Shown here in pieces: positions 38,756 to 52,409 of a stretch of 64,000 bases of DNA. Both the position numbers and the translations under genes were made by a program. Location of the stretch: assembly GCA_005281725.1 (NCBI GenBank), contig SSBO01000012.1, forward strand, positions 4,613,521 through 4,677,520. Direction: 5' to 3'. Numbering within the stretch: the first letter of the stretch is position 1; each line of letters begins with the position of its first letter. This DNA comes from Wuchereria bancrofti. Its lineage: Eukaryota > Nematoda > Chromadorea > Rhabditida > Onchocercidae. The notes beneath the pieces are model-generated. The model saw only the letters and a program-made list of their open reading frames with translations. It did no database searches and was not told where the DNA came from.

Positions 38756-41700
38756 TTGCACCTAAAGTGAAATAAATTAAATAGAAAAAAAGCACAACCG
38801 GAACACCCCCACCCTTCCCCCGTCCACGTGCCACCTTATGAAACGCCATGAAACCAAACTCATCAGAGTAACACACTACATTGTCTGTCGCGATAGGAAA
38901 ACGAATGTTTCATACACAAAACTTGGATAATACTTGAAGATTGAGGTGGCATGGTAGTGTTTGTTGTAAGGCTTGGTTAGAGGCTAGTGTTTGATTTTTG
39001 GCTAGTGGTACGGAAAAATTTTGAGAAGTTACATGCAGGGACAGATTTTGATCCGCAATTTTTAGAATGAACAGGAAAATCTCCTGAAAAAGCGAATTTG
39101 TCGAAGTGAACATAGTAAGAGTCGCCGATGAGAGACACTCCTTATCACCGGAAGTATTCCTATAAAGTACCATTCCAAGAGGATATATATGTATGGCGTA
39201 TGTGACGGAAATAAGATTCTCAGAAACAAAAATTGTGTTTGAACAAAAACTTTGTATGTGTATGTATGTATGTGTGTGTATGTATGTTTGTTTGTTTGTT
39301 CGTTTGTTTATGCTTCCGAATTTTCCATTTTACCGGTTAATAAAGTTGTCTTCTGATCGGTCATGCTGTCCAAGGTTAAATGCCACTGTTGGTAGGATTC
39401 TGTTTATTTTGTTGATTTTCGTAATCAGACAATGCAGAAGGAATTCAGTAGTAGTAAATAGGTTTGTTGTATATTTTTACGCTATTTATTATATAAAGAG
39501 TACAATTACGTGATATTTCTTGAATTACTAATTAGACATTGAGATGGCTTCCAAAGATAGTTCGTATAACGTTGCCTTCTTGCAAATATATTGTGTATAT
39601 GTCTAAAAATGACCTTTTTTTCCAATAAATTCCATGGATAATGATGAATTTTCAGTCGAAAGGTTTTGGGACTCAAAGTACTGGGGAGAACATCAAAGCA
39701 TCCATCATCTGGATAATTTGTGATATACAGGATTCCATTACCATTAGTTCAGGAAGGGAGTCATTGTGACGGGAACATAGTGATGACAATAATTAAGCTT
39801 ACACTCAGATACAGACATAGCAAACAGCTCGAATTTGATTCGACATGACATCTTAGAGGCTGAACCCATCAGCTAAATTAGAATATCCTCGACTCACTTA
39901 AATATCGTCAATAGTGTGCGAACATAAACATTTTTCAGATTGCACTCATTTCTGCAGACTAATTCCAGTCGCTTTTCATCATTTTTTCTTGTTCAGAACA
40001 CAAGAACCGCTCAAATCCTAAACAGTTCCGAGGAAAAGAAAATTCCTCATTTTTTGCTATCTGGTTTACCATTCAGATTTTTTTTGCGTTTCAGGTTATT
40101 CACAGTCTCATAAAAAACAAAAGAATCTCAAGCAGAAAAGTATCACAGGAAGTCTAAAAAACGGTACCTCCAATGTATTCAAGTGATTCAATAAGTATGA
40201 TTCTAAACCGATATTAGATAAAGTCAGATGGCAAAATAAATTGACAGTAAACGCCCGTTCCAAATGATCCTTACTGCTGTATCATCACAATCTCAATACA
40301 ATGACTGTAATCAAATCGCTATTACTTGCAGGAATATAATATTGCCATTACCATTACTAGAAAGTTTAGAATGATAGAGAGAAATAGTCCGAAGAAAAGG
40401 CTACTGGAAGCTTAAGAAGTCAGCTCAACTAAATCATCTTTTAATGTGTTAAATTAACACAATCGAATTATATAATTGGTTTCAGTGTGTTCGCCACTAT
40501 ACCTACCCAAACGTCTCCTTTTGCATAGCACTCTTTAATTCCCTTCCCCCATATTTTTCTTTCTTTCTGTGTTTTTCCTTCTGGATGTTTGATCATCCTC
40601 TTCCTCTTCCAGTTTTCAACTCCTTCCACTCTTAGCCGTTGTTTGTTACCATAATACGGTAAATCTAGTATAAATCTAATATGATGTATGTTTCAGTCAA
40701 ATATTTACTATTAAAATATATCTCTTCGTTAATTTTTGATGATGACAATAAAATTAGGAATTATGCAGACTTCCGGGAACGAATATTTCTCTATTAACAT
40801 TATCATCTTAATTTTCCTAACAGTTAAAAAATTTTTACGAATTTAAAAAATTTTTAAATGTCCATTAAATTGAAGAAAGATAAAAAACTCTGAAATGAAT
40901 AGATTTGATTGATTGCAAAGAAAGTACTGACATAAATAGTTGTAAGATAGCGCGAAGCAATGAAGATTGAAGTTACAAAACCGAATTAAGTAGCGGTAAT
41001 ATATCAGGTAGCCTGAGGCATTTGCAACTAATTGCTTCGGCGTTCCATTCACTTAACTGCAATTGCAAACTTCTAGTTATCTGCTATGCTCCCATTTGCA
41101 TTTGCCCATTATTTTTTCGAAATTTCTTGTCTTCTACACAAAATAAATATTCACTTTCAATTCCAAATCCAATTTCTAAAAAACAATTCTCTGGACCACA
41201 TATTTGATTGATGAACACATTAATTGCAGCAGATTTACCATTACTGACGCTTAAAAACCATTTTAAATTAGCCCTCTAGGAAAATGACTTGATGGCTGAT
41301 GAACCAGTTCAGAAAAAAATTTTGACGTTTTTTTTCCACGTTCAAAAACAATTTCATTATGAAAACATTTAGCTCTGTATGTCGATTCACTCATTTCTGT
41401 CTATTGCTCGTCCACTACCACTGTAAAATTTGTTTTTACTTTGCTTGATTCAAATTTACAAAATAAAATGACCGATGAAATTTGCAAAAAAGGCAGTTTT
41501 CTATGCAGTTATTATACAATTTATAATTATATTTCCTTAAATTTTAAACTCTCACCTTTATGCTATGCCCCATGAATTTCAGTTTTTTCATCTTTTATCT
41601 TTTTTCATTTATTAATAATTTAGCAGTATGAAGGTGAAATTGGAGCATTTATATCTCTTATTAAATCTACAAGTATTTATAAAACCAGTCAAAATAGTTA

Positions 41701-44630
41701 TCGTTTAAAGCCAATACTACCAGTAATGATCTATTAAGTGATTTGTATAAACTGAGTGATGAATACACAACATGCCAATTTGTTCCAATTTGAAAGCTTT
41801 CTGAGAAAGAGCTTTCTACGATTAGACAACCATCAACAGTAATAAAAAATATTCCGGGAATGCATTAAAAATATTTGAGTTACAATGAAAAATAGTAAAA
41901 GTCCTTATAGTTCAAAAAAAAAAGAAAGAAATCTCAATGCTGCCATAATTTATTAACCAAAAATTTTTGAATTTTTTTGAAGTAAAATCGAAAATTTAAA
42001 TTTAACACTTGCCAACTACTAATGATGTCTACAGAAAACGTTCCTAATAAATAGCTCACATGCAATGACATTTTCTCATTGGTTCATTTGCATCAATATG
42101 GAGGACGTGAAGTGATATTAACCACTATCCCGATGTCCGGAGACGATTTGTTTGTTGAGGTGCTTTAAGGATGATTGTGTAAACAAACTGTAACAATTAG
42201 AACTACCGATCAATTATGTCGCATTAATTTGTTTTATTTCGCAATTTTTCATTTATTATTATTTTCCTTTACTGTAGTAAGAGCTTCAATATGACAAAGA
42301 TTTCTTAAAAATATTTCCTTTACGTTACTGAAAGGAAATAGTTGTATAAGACGAAGTGGTCATTTATTTTTAGAAATATTAGTGAATAGTTAATTGCTCG
42401 ATAATCATAAATTTGTCTAAGGCAAATTTATTACGTGAAATGAGTTAGCCAAAATTTGAATCTGGCTAATCTTATGATCAATAATTTTGAATGATATGAT
42501 GGCTTCTGTCAAGCTGATCACAGTTATCGTTTCAAGCAATCATAGAAACAGTTCGAGTTTGCACAAAGATATATCGAAAGAATTCAGATAACAAATAATT
42601 TAAAATTATGCATAGAAAACATTTATGTTTTAAGAAATTGATGCCTCATTTTATAAAACTTAGAGTAACACTATGAAATAACAAATAAATTTTAAATGAA
42701 TTTGGAAATCAAAAACTGAACTCAGTTTCGAAATTTGCTGCTAAATTTGACAACCTTTTCTCATAATCATCCATTATCCAATCCATGGTATGAGTATGAT
42801 GCATTTGTAATTGCCCCGACGAATGAAATATGAAAGCCACGCCCAGAACTTCAATAAGTCCCACCCGTTAACAATATGAACAGAGTGGTGACATTTTCTT
42901 TCACTTCCTTTTGAGATTAATTCTTAATTTGAAATCTTCTGAGCACAAAATTGACTCGCAGTAATTCGGGAATTCGTTTTCTTCTTTCCATTCGTTCATT
43001 TATTCATCTATTTTCTTAACATTCTTTCCTTTTGTTTCCCAACATTCTCCTTTTTTTCAATTGATAACTTTCCAGACAAAACCATTACCTATTGATTATT
43101 TATTGCACATCTAACTTTTGAAATTTGTTACCCTTTTGCCTAGCTCTCTGAAAGTTTTCTGTAATAAAAAATTAAAGATGTGATTTGGAACTCTATGTAC
43201 ATGTGTTTATTTGGTTTTTATAAAAGTAGTTTACCATCTATTACGGTTCTGGAAAACTGCTACCGTTATAATGTTCAACTACTAACATAATATGTACTGT
43301 ACTTGTGCTTATCAGGCAGGAGTCTTATCAGGCATAGAGGGCATGGCTTGCTGAAAAAAGCCAATGGTAGCAATCTTTAGTTAGTTCATGAGAAGAAATC
43401 CAAAATTTAAAAAAAAAAATTATTTGAAAATTTTCAAAATCAAAAGTTGAAAACATTTTGAAAACAAAGTAATAGATTGAGGTTGAAAAAAATAGAAAAG
43501 ATATTGTGTAGCATAATCAGTGTTTATACGAAGTACTTCCCAAAAAAGTATCGTAACTTAATACATTGTTATTCTCTAATGCTAAACTTTGCAAACTCTG
43601 TAATCTTTGCAAATAACCACCAAAAGTTTAAAGTAGAGTCTAAGTTTAAATGAACTTTGAAAAGTATGGTATTTTAGAAAGCTTAAAGTACTCTATTATA
43701 AGGCACTCTAGAAAAAAGTGTTTGAACAAAAAATGAAAAGAGCTTGAAAACCAGATAGTCTGTGCATTTTTGATCAAAGCATTTTGTAAGGCTGATTTTG
43801 TTAAATTAAATGTTGAAAAAAATGTTTGTGTTCTACATTTTGAATGAGTTATAAATTTCTTATTATGATTCGAATTCTATAGTATTAATTTCAAGAATAA
43901 ATAATATTGGTATTGCCTTTTACACCTGGATACAAGTTAAGTGCAAAAGGCTGATTAAGTCATAGACTGGGAGATTAATCTGAATCGCCTGTTCTAATTG
44001 CTTACAGTGATCTGCTACACTAATGTGTTCAATCCTCACGACACCAAGGTATCAATTAATTACCTGTTACTGCCCCATCATTACTGCTGATACAAGAAGT
44101 ACCTCTCATTTTTTTTCTTGATCCAGTCAAATTCACTTAAATCCAATCTTTTTATTAATGGTAAAGGTAAAATAGCAATACTTCACAGCTTCAATTCTTC
44201 CCTTTCTAAACCAAATGGTTGGTTGAGCATCAATTGCGTTGATCATCTATTTTTCGGCTTTAACTGATCTCATAATTTTTGTAGTGCTTCCATTTAATCA
44301 AGTCTCATCTTTTCTGCATTTTTGATCCATTAACATTTCCATAAACTTAAAAATCATATTCTGATTACTTTATAATTGTCAGGAGACTTGAATGAATGAA
44401 TTAATCAATCTTCAAAACAGAACGAATCGTCAAAACATGATTTTAAAGAAAAAAAAGTTACAAAAATGCAAATTTCATATATTGTCTTGTATTGATCGCC
44501 CTGATTTTCCAAATTTTCAAATTTGTAGAAAATTCAGAATGACAAAAATATCGTTGTTTTTTGAAATTGTCTGTCAAAACTATATTTTTTGAGTTTTGGC
44601 CCCATAGAATTTGGTGCGCAACTGGAACTG
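38756..44630. other. 6 kb spacer between divergent NOG1 and HMX genes
   Basis: I see no gene I can support. A frame of 87 codons on the minus strand (38910-39173) lies 155 bp upstream of NOG1 but reads as drifted repeats. A TGTA/TTTG microsatellite lies at about 39252-39310. The rest is AT-rich. The part near 44 kb is probably regulatory DNA of the HMX gene. Confidence 0.5.
39252..39310. repeat. TGTATG / TTTG microsatellite
   Basis: A run of TGTATGTG and TATG units grades into TTTG repeats (GTTTGTTTGTTTGTTCG). It is a simple-sequence repeat about 60 bp long, about 500 bp upstream of the NOG1 start. Confidence 0.85.
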
Positions 44631-47600
44631 ATGGCGGACAATGAGAGTAGCAAGTGTGATGACGAATGCGAAGTTCAGCACTGGATACATTCCGACCAAA
44701 GCAAAATTCATAACACAATTGGAGAAACTGTTAAATCTATCCCAAGTATTATATGTTGCAAAGTTATTCGAATTTCAGTTTGAAATCGAAACCATAATGC
44801 TTGACAAATTTTCAAGCTAATAGAATACGCTTTATTTCTTTATCTATCAGCTGCACAATTTTAGGTGATCAACAAAAGAGAAGCAGTAGTCCATTTGAAG
44901 GTGCGAAAAGAAATCGATGTCGATTTTCCATCTCGGATATATTGAGCGACAAGCGTTCAACAAGTCGTACCAACATGTAATTGAAGTGTTTATCTATATC
45001 CAAGAATACGTAAACATGAAAAAAAGATTTCTTTTTTTTTCAAAAAAAATTTTCCTATATTTCCTTTTAAAAATTTATTTGACTGTTGACTCGTCAAATT
45101 TTGTTAATTCTTTATTTGTTATCATATGAAAAATGAAGTTTTTTATTTAGTAAGCATATCCCTTACTACAGCAAGAGATAGCGAAAGAAAATTCGAATTA
45201 GAAGAAAATAAAGCAAAATTTTTTACAATAATTCTGAGTCTTTATTTATCGGTAAAACGACCTATCAATTCTCATTTGTAAATTTGAGCTAGCTGCTAAC
45301 ACCGCTATTCCAATAGAGTGACACTCAGCCGCATTAACTGGCGAACTCCGTATGTGTGTGCTCGTTATCGCTTCATCCCAATAATAATAATTATTATAAT
45401 GACGCATTTTCACTGCATCATTTCCAACATTTTGCATATAAGAAATATTCAGCACACATAAATTAAATTATCAGGAAGGTTGAAACTATGTCTTCCTGAA
45501 ATAGCTTTATGTATACCTAAGGACATTTTTTTGAACGTTATGAAATTTGAGAATACTCAAAATTAATCTTATCATTTCAGTAGTTTCTCAACAGCCTGGA
45601 GAATTTCTTGGTATTAGCATAAGATTTGAGTTTTCTTCAACGTGCATCAGTATAGTAACTTGCAGTGTTTGGCCGATTTAACTTACCAATGCAATCTAAA
45701 ATATTTAGGAGTGTAGCTCCGAAAGCCGGCATCACCACTTCTACTGCAGAAAAGGGAATTGTTTCCCTTTCTCTTCCTGCGGCAACGAACATTAATGATG
45801 AAGCATCACCATACATCAATTCTCAGTTACCACGATATCTTCATGCCGGTGACTGTGCAACTATAAGTTATTCGATCAGTAGGGAATTCAATTTTCTAAT
45901 GAAACTAACCATTATTTTCAAGTAATGGACTTCCCTTTTTACAACAAAAATACATTATATGTATATAGAAAGAAACGAAACTTAAAATTCAGGTAAAAAT
46001 ATGTGAAAAATTTAAAGGTGTCTTACAACAGTCAGCACATAATCCATGGTTTCAACCTTGGTTGTCAACAATTCGTTCCTCAATTGCTCAAGAACAGAAT
46101 TTGGCCCATAGTAATGATAAAAGACAAGCAGAAAGAGTTCATGGAATAAGTAAGTTGCTTTAACATTTCTTTAAGAGCTTTTTAGTTTTCCAATGTTTCA
46201 CGTGAAATCATTGCAGTCTTAAAATTCAATACATATGTAAAATGAAGCAAACCGTTATTAAAAATAACCTTTAGAATGCTTACAGAAAGAATGATTCTAA
46301 TAGAACCTGTAATAAAAGCGATTCACATAGTAACCTTTTCTCACCTTTTTTATACACTACTATGTTAGAATGAACATCTCATATTACCTTCCTGATTTTT
46401 GAGAATTTAAGAATACGGTTAGTAGAAGACCATCATTTTTATCCAATTATTTTAAGACCTTCTTTGAAGTGTATCCTCTTAACCGAGAAGCCGCCACTCC
46501 TCCTTTTTCATTCCTTTTTCCATTGCCGCAAGGATGTGACACGGGAAACAATGAAAACGGCAGGAAAATATTCAAGTCAGGAGGGAACCTAAACATATTT
46601 CGTGTCATGTGAGTACTGAACGAAATAGGTCGGTACTTCACAAAGGACACGGTAACTCCACTCATTCGAATAATTTTCGGGATGATTTCATTACAACATG
46701 ATCTCATTCAAGCATTCATAACAAATATCTAGACATATGTAGTAGACAAGTAGAAAAACATGTGTCAAATACAATGGCAATAATTATAATAGTCAGATTG
46801 TTATCTTTTTATCTCTCTCGACTTCTTGTGTTTATGTTTTAGAAGAAATCACATTATTTTTGCAAAACATCAGGCCGACAAATTAACTTCCCGACCCTCT
46901 CATACATTTTTTTTACTTGTTTTTTACGTTGTTCATCACCTAATTAATCCACTAGTGTTCCTTCTGTAGTAATCCTTTTAACTCGACAATCACTTTTCGG
47001 AAGATCTAACCCACCAGATTTTACTCACTTTAAATATTTTATTTCTTAGATCAAGTACTATTGTACAAAATTCCTTTTTCATGAGAAGAAAAATACGTAA
47101 CATTTTTACCCTGTTTTCTTTTTTTATTTCCTTTCTTAAAGTATTTAAAAATGATAGATCTATATTTTTGTTTCTTTCAACTTACAGGTTTCATTGAACC
47201 GGTTAGTTTGTATCTTAAGATTTTCATTCATGAATTTAAAATTTAGAAAACGATGCAAATCCTTAAATGCATATTAAAATTATCCATTTAATTCAAATTC
47301 TTATTTAGTTTATCTAGTATAAAATCTAATGCTCTACTGTTTTTGGTTTAATAAATCGAGCTCCAGTCCGCAGTCTTTCAGGATCTTCATTATCACAAAA
47401 GATGGAAGTAATTCTATCCTAATGAAAATTAAAATTTTATTTATTAATGGGTCGCTTTCATTGTACGCCCATCACTAATTAGCTTGCCACAATTAATTTG
47501 AATATTGTTTCCTTTCTTTTTTTGCTTGGCTGAACACAGTGGGAAGCGGGATTTGTGATCGTTGCTGCGATGAGCTTCTCTTCCTTGTTCAGAAGTGAGC

Positions 47601-49702
47601 CATCTTCGACGACGGATTACTCCCAATAATCAGATAATTACGGGTCAGACGCGTTACTGTAATTCTAAGAAATGTTATAAGGTTCAGTAGTCATTGTACG
47701 ATTGAACTTTCAGTTATTTCCTGCATAGTATCTGAAAATGAATTTTCTTTAAGCTGGAAGATTTTGGTAATACTCAAATTTATGCAAAAACACTTTTATA
47801 ATAATCTGGAATAAGACATTAAATCATAGGATCTCAATGGTGGGAAGTTATCATCAACGTGAAAATGTGTTACACAGATGTGAGCCGTGCTTGTGTTCGT
47901 TGGTGATGCGTGTAGACATTGAATTCACTGAGTTACTCTTAAATTTATTACCTCCTTAATATACCGCTCTTTTTCCAACATCATACAAATTGTCAATTCA
48001 TTTCTAACTTTTACACAAAAGGCTTTCATAATTTTCACTTCTCAACCATTTTAAAATATTTATGAGAACTTTGTGTATAGAGATCTGTTGCACATTACTC
48101 ACGAAATTACTGTATTCTTTCAAAATTGCATCCATCGAATTCAAAAAAAAATTAATTTTTGAAACAGAACGAATAATATAACAAAGATGAGACTTATAAC
48201 CAGTAGAAGATTGATTTGTACTCGCAAAAGTAAACCTCTTAAAAAAATAACCCGTATTCGAAAGGTTAACGATTTCATCCGTCCGGAATAATCTAGAAAG
48301 ATAAACTTTCATTCTCTATAAAAATTAAATATAATTTGAGTTCTAATAAAGAACAAAACAATATAATAAAGAGCTTAGCTTTGAATCATTTATCACCAAT
48401 ATTTTAAAGAAATGGAGCGTTCACGTTCATTAAAGCATAGACAATTTCTCTTATCCTTGATTCTCTTTATTTCTCATATTGCCTTATTATGCAAATTGAG
48501 GTCATTTAAGTTCAAAGTTAATCCTTTGAATAGATTCAAAATGATTCCCCAATGTCGCTTGTTGAATTTCTTGAGACAATCTTAGTCCCTGTAAAGCGGA
48601 CAGAACTAAGGATCATTAAAGCGCTGCATTATCACTGCATTTTTCACCTGTACATCATAAGCTTTCAATCATGCATCATAAACTGATGTTTCAATATTCC
48701 AGCTCATTAACTACTACGAGCGGAAAGTTAATAATGAAAGTACAAATTAAAGGTGCAAATTTCAGATACAGTTGCAATGGGATCTTTGCCGTAAATATCT
48801 TATTATCAAGCAATTCATTTCCATAGAGTTTGTTTCTGCTAGAAATATTATTGGAAAAGAAAAACACTTATGAAAATGCAAATTTCCTCGGTCTACTTTT
48901 AACTTTTCTTGTCACTTCTCGAATCCATTCCTAAAATCTCAATGCTAACTGAGGAGAGAGATTCAAGAGCGAAATAGATTCTTATTTATCTTTAATCTGA
49001 TTGTGCAGTATGTTTGTTATTTACTGTCAATGTTTACACAAAAATATGTGATCAATTTTAGTATCAACTTCCACGAAGAATCTCTTCCAGTTAGTATCCG
49101 CTTATTCACAGCGAAACAAAGATTTGCAGTATGAAACAGTTCAGGTAATTCCAGATGGCACCAGTGTTAGGAAAAATTTACCAGAAACTCACCTGGTATG
49201 TTTATAACTTTGAATTTAAAAGCAAATTTTATATTTCTAAACACCAGTTATGAAATCAATCTAAATCAATCTAAAACTTTTATTTAAGCTTTTGGGAAAA
49301 TTTTTCAACATAAAATCATTACTGAATCTTCTTATCTAATGGTTTTTAACATGTTCTATGGTCCTCAAGATGGGCGAGATACAAAAAATTCTTTTGATAA
49401 ATGTTAAGCATCTGACAGCAGTAAGATCTTGCTAAGGACTGCTAAAAAATATTTTGGAAGCAAAAAACCATAGTTAAAAAACAATTACTATAGATTTTTT
49501 TTAATTCACAAAACTTAGGATGCTTTCATCTTTCATTCTTGTTTGTGTTGATTTTAATTCTCATCTCCATTTTTCCATACTCCGAAACAGCAATCGAAGG
49601 TAATTCATAATTCGAAAACAATGACCGATCCAGTGAGCGAAGTGGGCAGTGATTGTGACGATGATAATGTTGATAATGATGATGATGATGACGACGATGA
49701 TA

Positions 49703-49744
<42 letters not shown>

Positions 49745-51208
49745 GTAATGATGATGATAATGATGTCGATATTACAATACATGCAAGTGACGATGAAAGC
49801 ACCATTTTATTATCTGGATCTACCATTCCACGCAAAAAAAAAACTCGAACAGTCTTCAGTCGTCAGCAGGTATCCCGGCTGGAAATGACCTTTGACATGA
49901 AACGATATTTGTCCAGCCAAGAACGTGCATATTTGGCCTCAACTCTACATCTTAGCGAAACGCAGGTAACTAAAATCTTAATAATCACTAAAAGTCTCAA
50001 CAGCAGCTTACAAGATTTAACTACTACAGAAAATTCAAAATCCTTGTTTTTTCTCGTAAAAATGTCACTACTCTTTTTTCCGAAGTTTTGAGTGGTATGA
50101 CTTTCTTATCGCTTCCGAGTTTCTTGGATTGTTGGGTTTCTTACAACTACAAATGAAGTCACGCTGCTAATACTTCCCATTGTCATCATCCTGATACTTT
50201 TCATTTACATGACCCATTTTCGTGCCTAGTTATATTTAAGACTTATTCTCAAAAAATCTTTAAGGATGAAACTGAAAACACCGATGATGCAAACTTTACA
50301 TCTTAAGCGTACAACATCACTGTATAAACAAGAAAAAACTAGCATACTAACTGCTCAACACTTCTCATCAGTGCGGGATTTTTAATAAGTAGTGATCACA
50401 TGCAATTTGTATTGTATTATCAACACATTGTGGAAGCTGTTATCAATAATGCAGTTCTGGTTTCATTTTAATCGCAGTATTATCACCGCTTTGGTTATAC
50501 ACCGTACATAGATGATGTTATATTCTTTACATTATTCATTTTATTCCTTGTATATTATTACTTAGCAGCAATTATGATAACGATATGTTGCAGGTGAAAA
50601 TCTGGTTTCAAAACAGACGAAATAAGTGGAAACGTCAAGCAGCAAGTGAAGTCGACAGTTCCAGCGCGATGAATATTCATCGATCACACATTTTTGCTTC
50701 AAATATGCACCACATTAGTGATGAACGTTTTCCTGGAAATCTTGCAGTTGCAAATAGGTTTTATTAATTTTTTTTCTTTTCGAATGATTTCCAGTAGTAT
50801 CACATCACATATCTTTTTTATTTTTTTGCCAATAAATTTATCACTAGTACCGAATATCCAGCTTTTCTGAATGCTCAATGCAATATTATGAAACGTAATA
50901 TTACGTTTGATTTTGAACTCACTTTTTCTGTTGTACTTTTCTTAAAGTACGTCCATACATAATACAAACTTCAAAAATATTTTAGCATACCCATAACACC
51001 CTTGGCAAACATCGCTTCGTCGCTAATACATCCCGCAATCCTATTTCATTCAAATTCTACCGCAACACCGGCATCCACGACATCCGCACCACCACAAGCA
51101 ATTATCAATTTCAGTAGTGCAGAAAATGCAGCAGCTGCAGCGAAACTATTTTATGGCACTTACGGCAGCGATGGCACCAGCATTACGGGCCACAATGCAT
51201 TGACGTAA
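44631..51208 (+). CDS. mls-2: HMX/NK-5 homeobox transcription factor (mls-2 type), 8 exons
   Basis: HMX (NK-5) proteins are nuclear homeodomain factors for neural and mesodermal fates; mls-2 is the C. elegans member. The homeodomain is split over two exons: [42 protein letters not shown] in 49591-49965, then [16 protein letters not shown] from 50594, almost identical to vertebrate HMX. The last exons are 50594-50757 and 50986-51208 (Ala/Ser/Thr-rich, ends GHNALT). Five upstream exons fit in phase: 44631-44745, 44865-44963 (donor uncertain by three bases), 45666-45848, 46018-46149 and 49062-49195. The sum is 1425 nt, 474 residues, homeodomain about 302-361. Exon 2 carries FSISDILS, an NK-type N-terminal repressor-like motif. 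A GAT-encoded poly-Asp block lies before the homeodomain. The 2.9 kb intron (46150-49061) is the longest. The upstream exons rest on phase and composition, the homeodomain on clear likeness. Confidence 0.88.
46150..49061 (+). other. Large intron of the HMX gene
   Basis: The donor GTAAGT follows 46149 and a TTTTAG acceptor precedes 49062. The phases agree (1 then 2 nt). It is 2.9 kb long, whereas most introns in the window are 50-500 bp. It contains no gene that I can support; the leftward frames at 46447-46707 and 48004-48312 have no coding signature. A long intron in a developmental homeobox gene often carries enhancers. Confidence 0.6.
49657..49771 (+). repeat. In-frame GAT trinucleotide repeat coding poly-Asp
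   Basis: About 115 bp made almost wholly of GAT/GAC codons with a few AAT and GGT interruptions, inside the homeodomain exon of the HMX gene. It encodes roughly 35 Asp with scattered Asn, about 30 residues before the homeodomain. The almost pure GAT codon use shows recent slippage expansion. Confidence 0.95.
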
Positions 51209-52409
51209 GATGACATTACTCCAAGACCATGATGCGGGTACTGGTTGGTTTTTCCAAGACTCCTGAATTTGTACCGTTTCTCGTTTATTTCACAGTTCCT
51301 TCTATAGCCAGATCCAACAAACCTTTACATATACTTAGCGTCCACCGCTCTTAAGTACGTGCGTAAATAGGTGCCGACTCACAAAATCTCACCATTGAAC
51401 AACAACACAGCCCGAATTGCTTCCTGCAGACTAATCGGTTAATGGAACTGTTTGTTTCATTCCTTTAGCGATACCAATACAGTTTTGGAAAAACTTTCCC
51501 GTAGTTTTAAGTTTCTGATCCTCTGTTAACATGCATATGTTCATGTGTAAACATTCCTTTTAATGAAATACGAACAAACAAAACAAAACACCTTAATCCA
51601 AACATTGTCACCATTACTGTCACTTCACTTTTATTATCATTCATCTAATATAATTGGACACCGAAGTAAAGCAAAATCATGATGTTCGGCATAAAAACAT
51701 CACATTACGTCAGACGAAAAAAAGTGCGAAAAATAAACACTTCCATAACAAAAAATTAAATCAAAGACAGTGAAAAAGTCTGTCTGGAAAGAAAGTCGTT
51801 TTCAACCAAGGGCTAATATAGCAGAACGGAAACACGTTCTACTACACTCTACGTTACACGTCATTCCACATATCCGGTACCCGAAGAATGGATATCAACC
51901 GAGTTATAATCAAGGTAGAGAATTCAATGTCTCTAGGACTAAGTGGATTTTCAGAGGTCACTATTTATTACTGTGAATTGGATTTACTACGAAACCACAT
52001 TCAACTTTCTACTGATTTTGGTAATGGTCTTCGTTTTGACTGAAAGACCAAAAGTGCAAATCCAAAACCCCTAGAGGGGAACAAAAAATTTAACCAAATA
52101 CCAACTCATTAAACTAGTCAACAAAAATGCTAATAAATGGTGAACAAAATTGTTCTAGACAAAAAGAGTAAGAACAATCATTGGTAAAAGACAGCAGTGA
52201 GCTGAGTTTTAAAAAAGTTGTACTTTCCTGTGACATAAAGCACAGATCTTATTCCCTGTATTTCCTTATCTGTCAGTGGCAACAGCAGAAATGATGAGAG
52301 AACGAATTAATAATTGTGCAGAGTATAAAAGGAACAAGGCGAACTACGATAAATATCTAGCAGAGACCTATGAAATCAAGTTAGAAATGATTGATGAATT
52401 AGGAAAAAG
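51209..52409. other. Convergent 3' region between HMX and IBTK-like genes
   Basis: The HMX gene ends at 51208 and the IBTK-like gene ends at 52410 on the other strand, so this 1.2 kb holds both 3' ends. An AATAAA on the plus strand occurs at about 51732. No additional gene is seen. The rightward frames in 51770-51976 and 52276-52584 are shadows or chance. Confidence 0.5.

Noticed and set aside
38910..39173. 87-codon leftward ORF upstream of NOG1.
   Set aside because: Its composition reflects drifted short repeats (TTGGCTAGTG-like), it has no recognisable domain and no splice partner. NOG1 already starts at its conserved N-terminus at 38755.
49561..49888. Long open frames opposite or overlapping the HMX GAT repeat (poly-Ile, poly-Ser, poly-Met).
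   Set aside because: These are other readings of the same trinucleotide repeat. Only the poly-Asp frame leads into the homeodomain.
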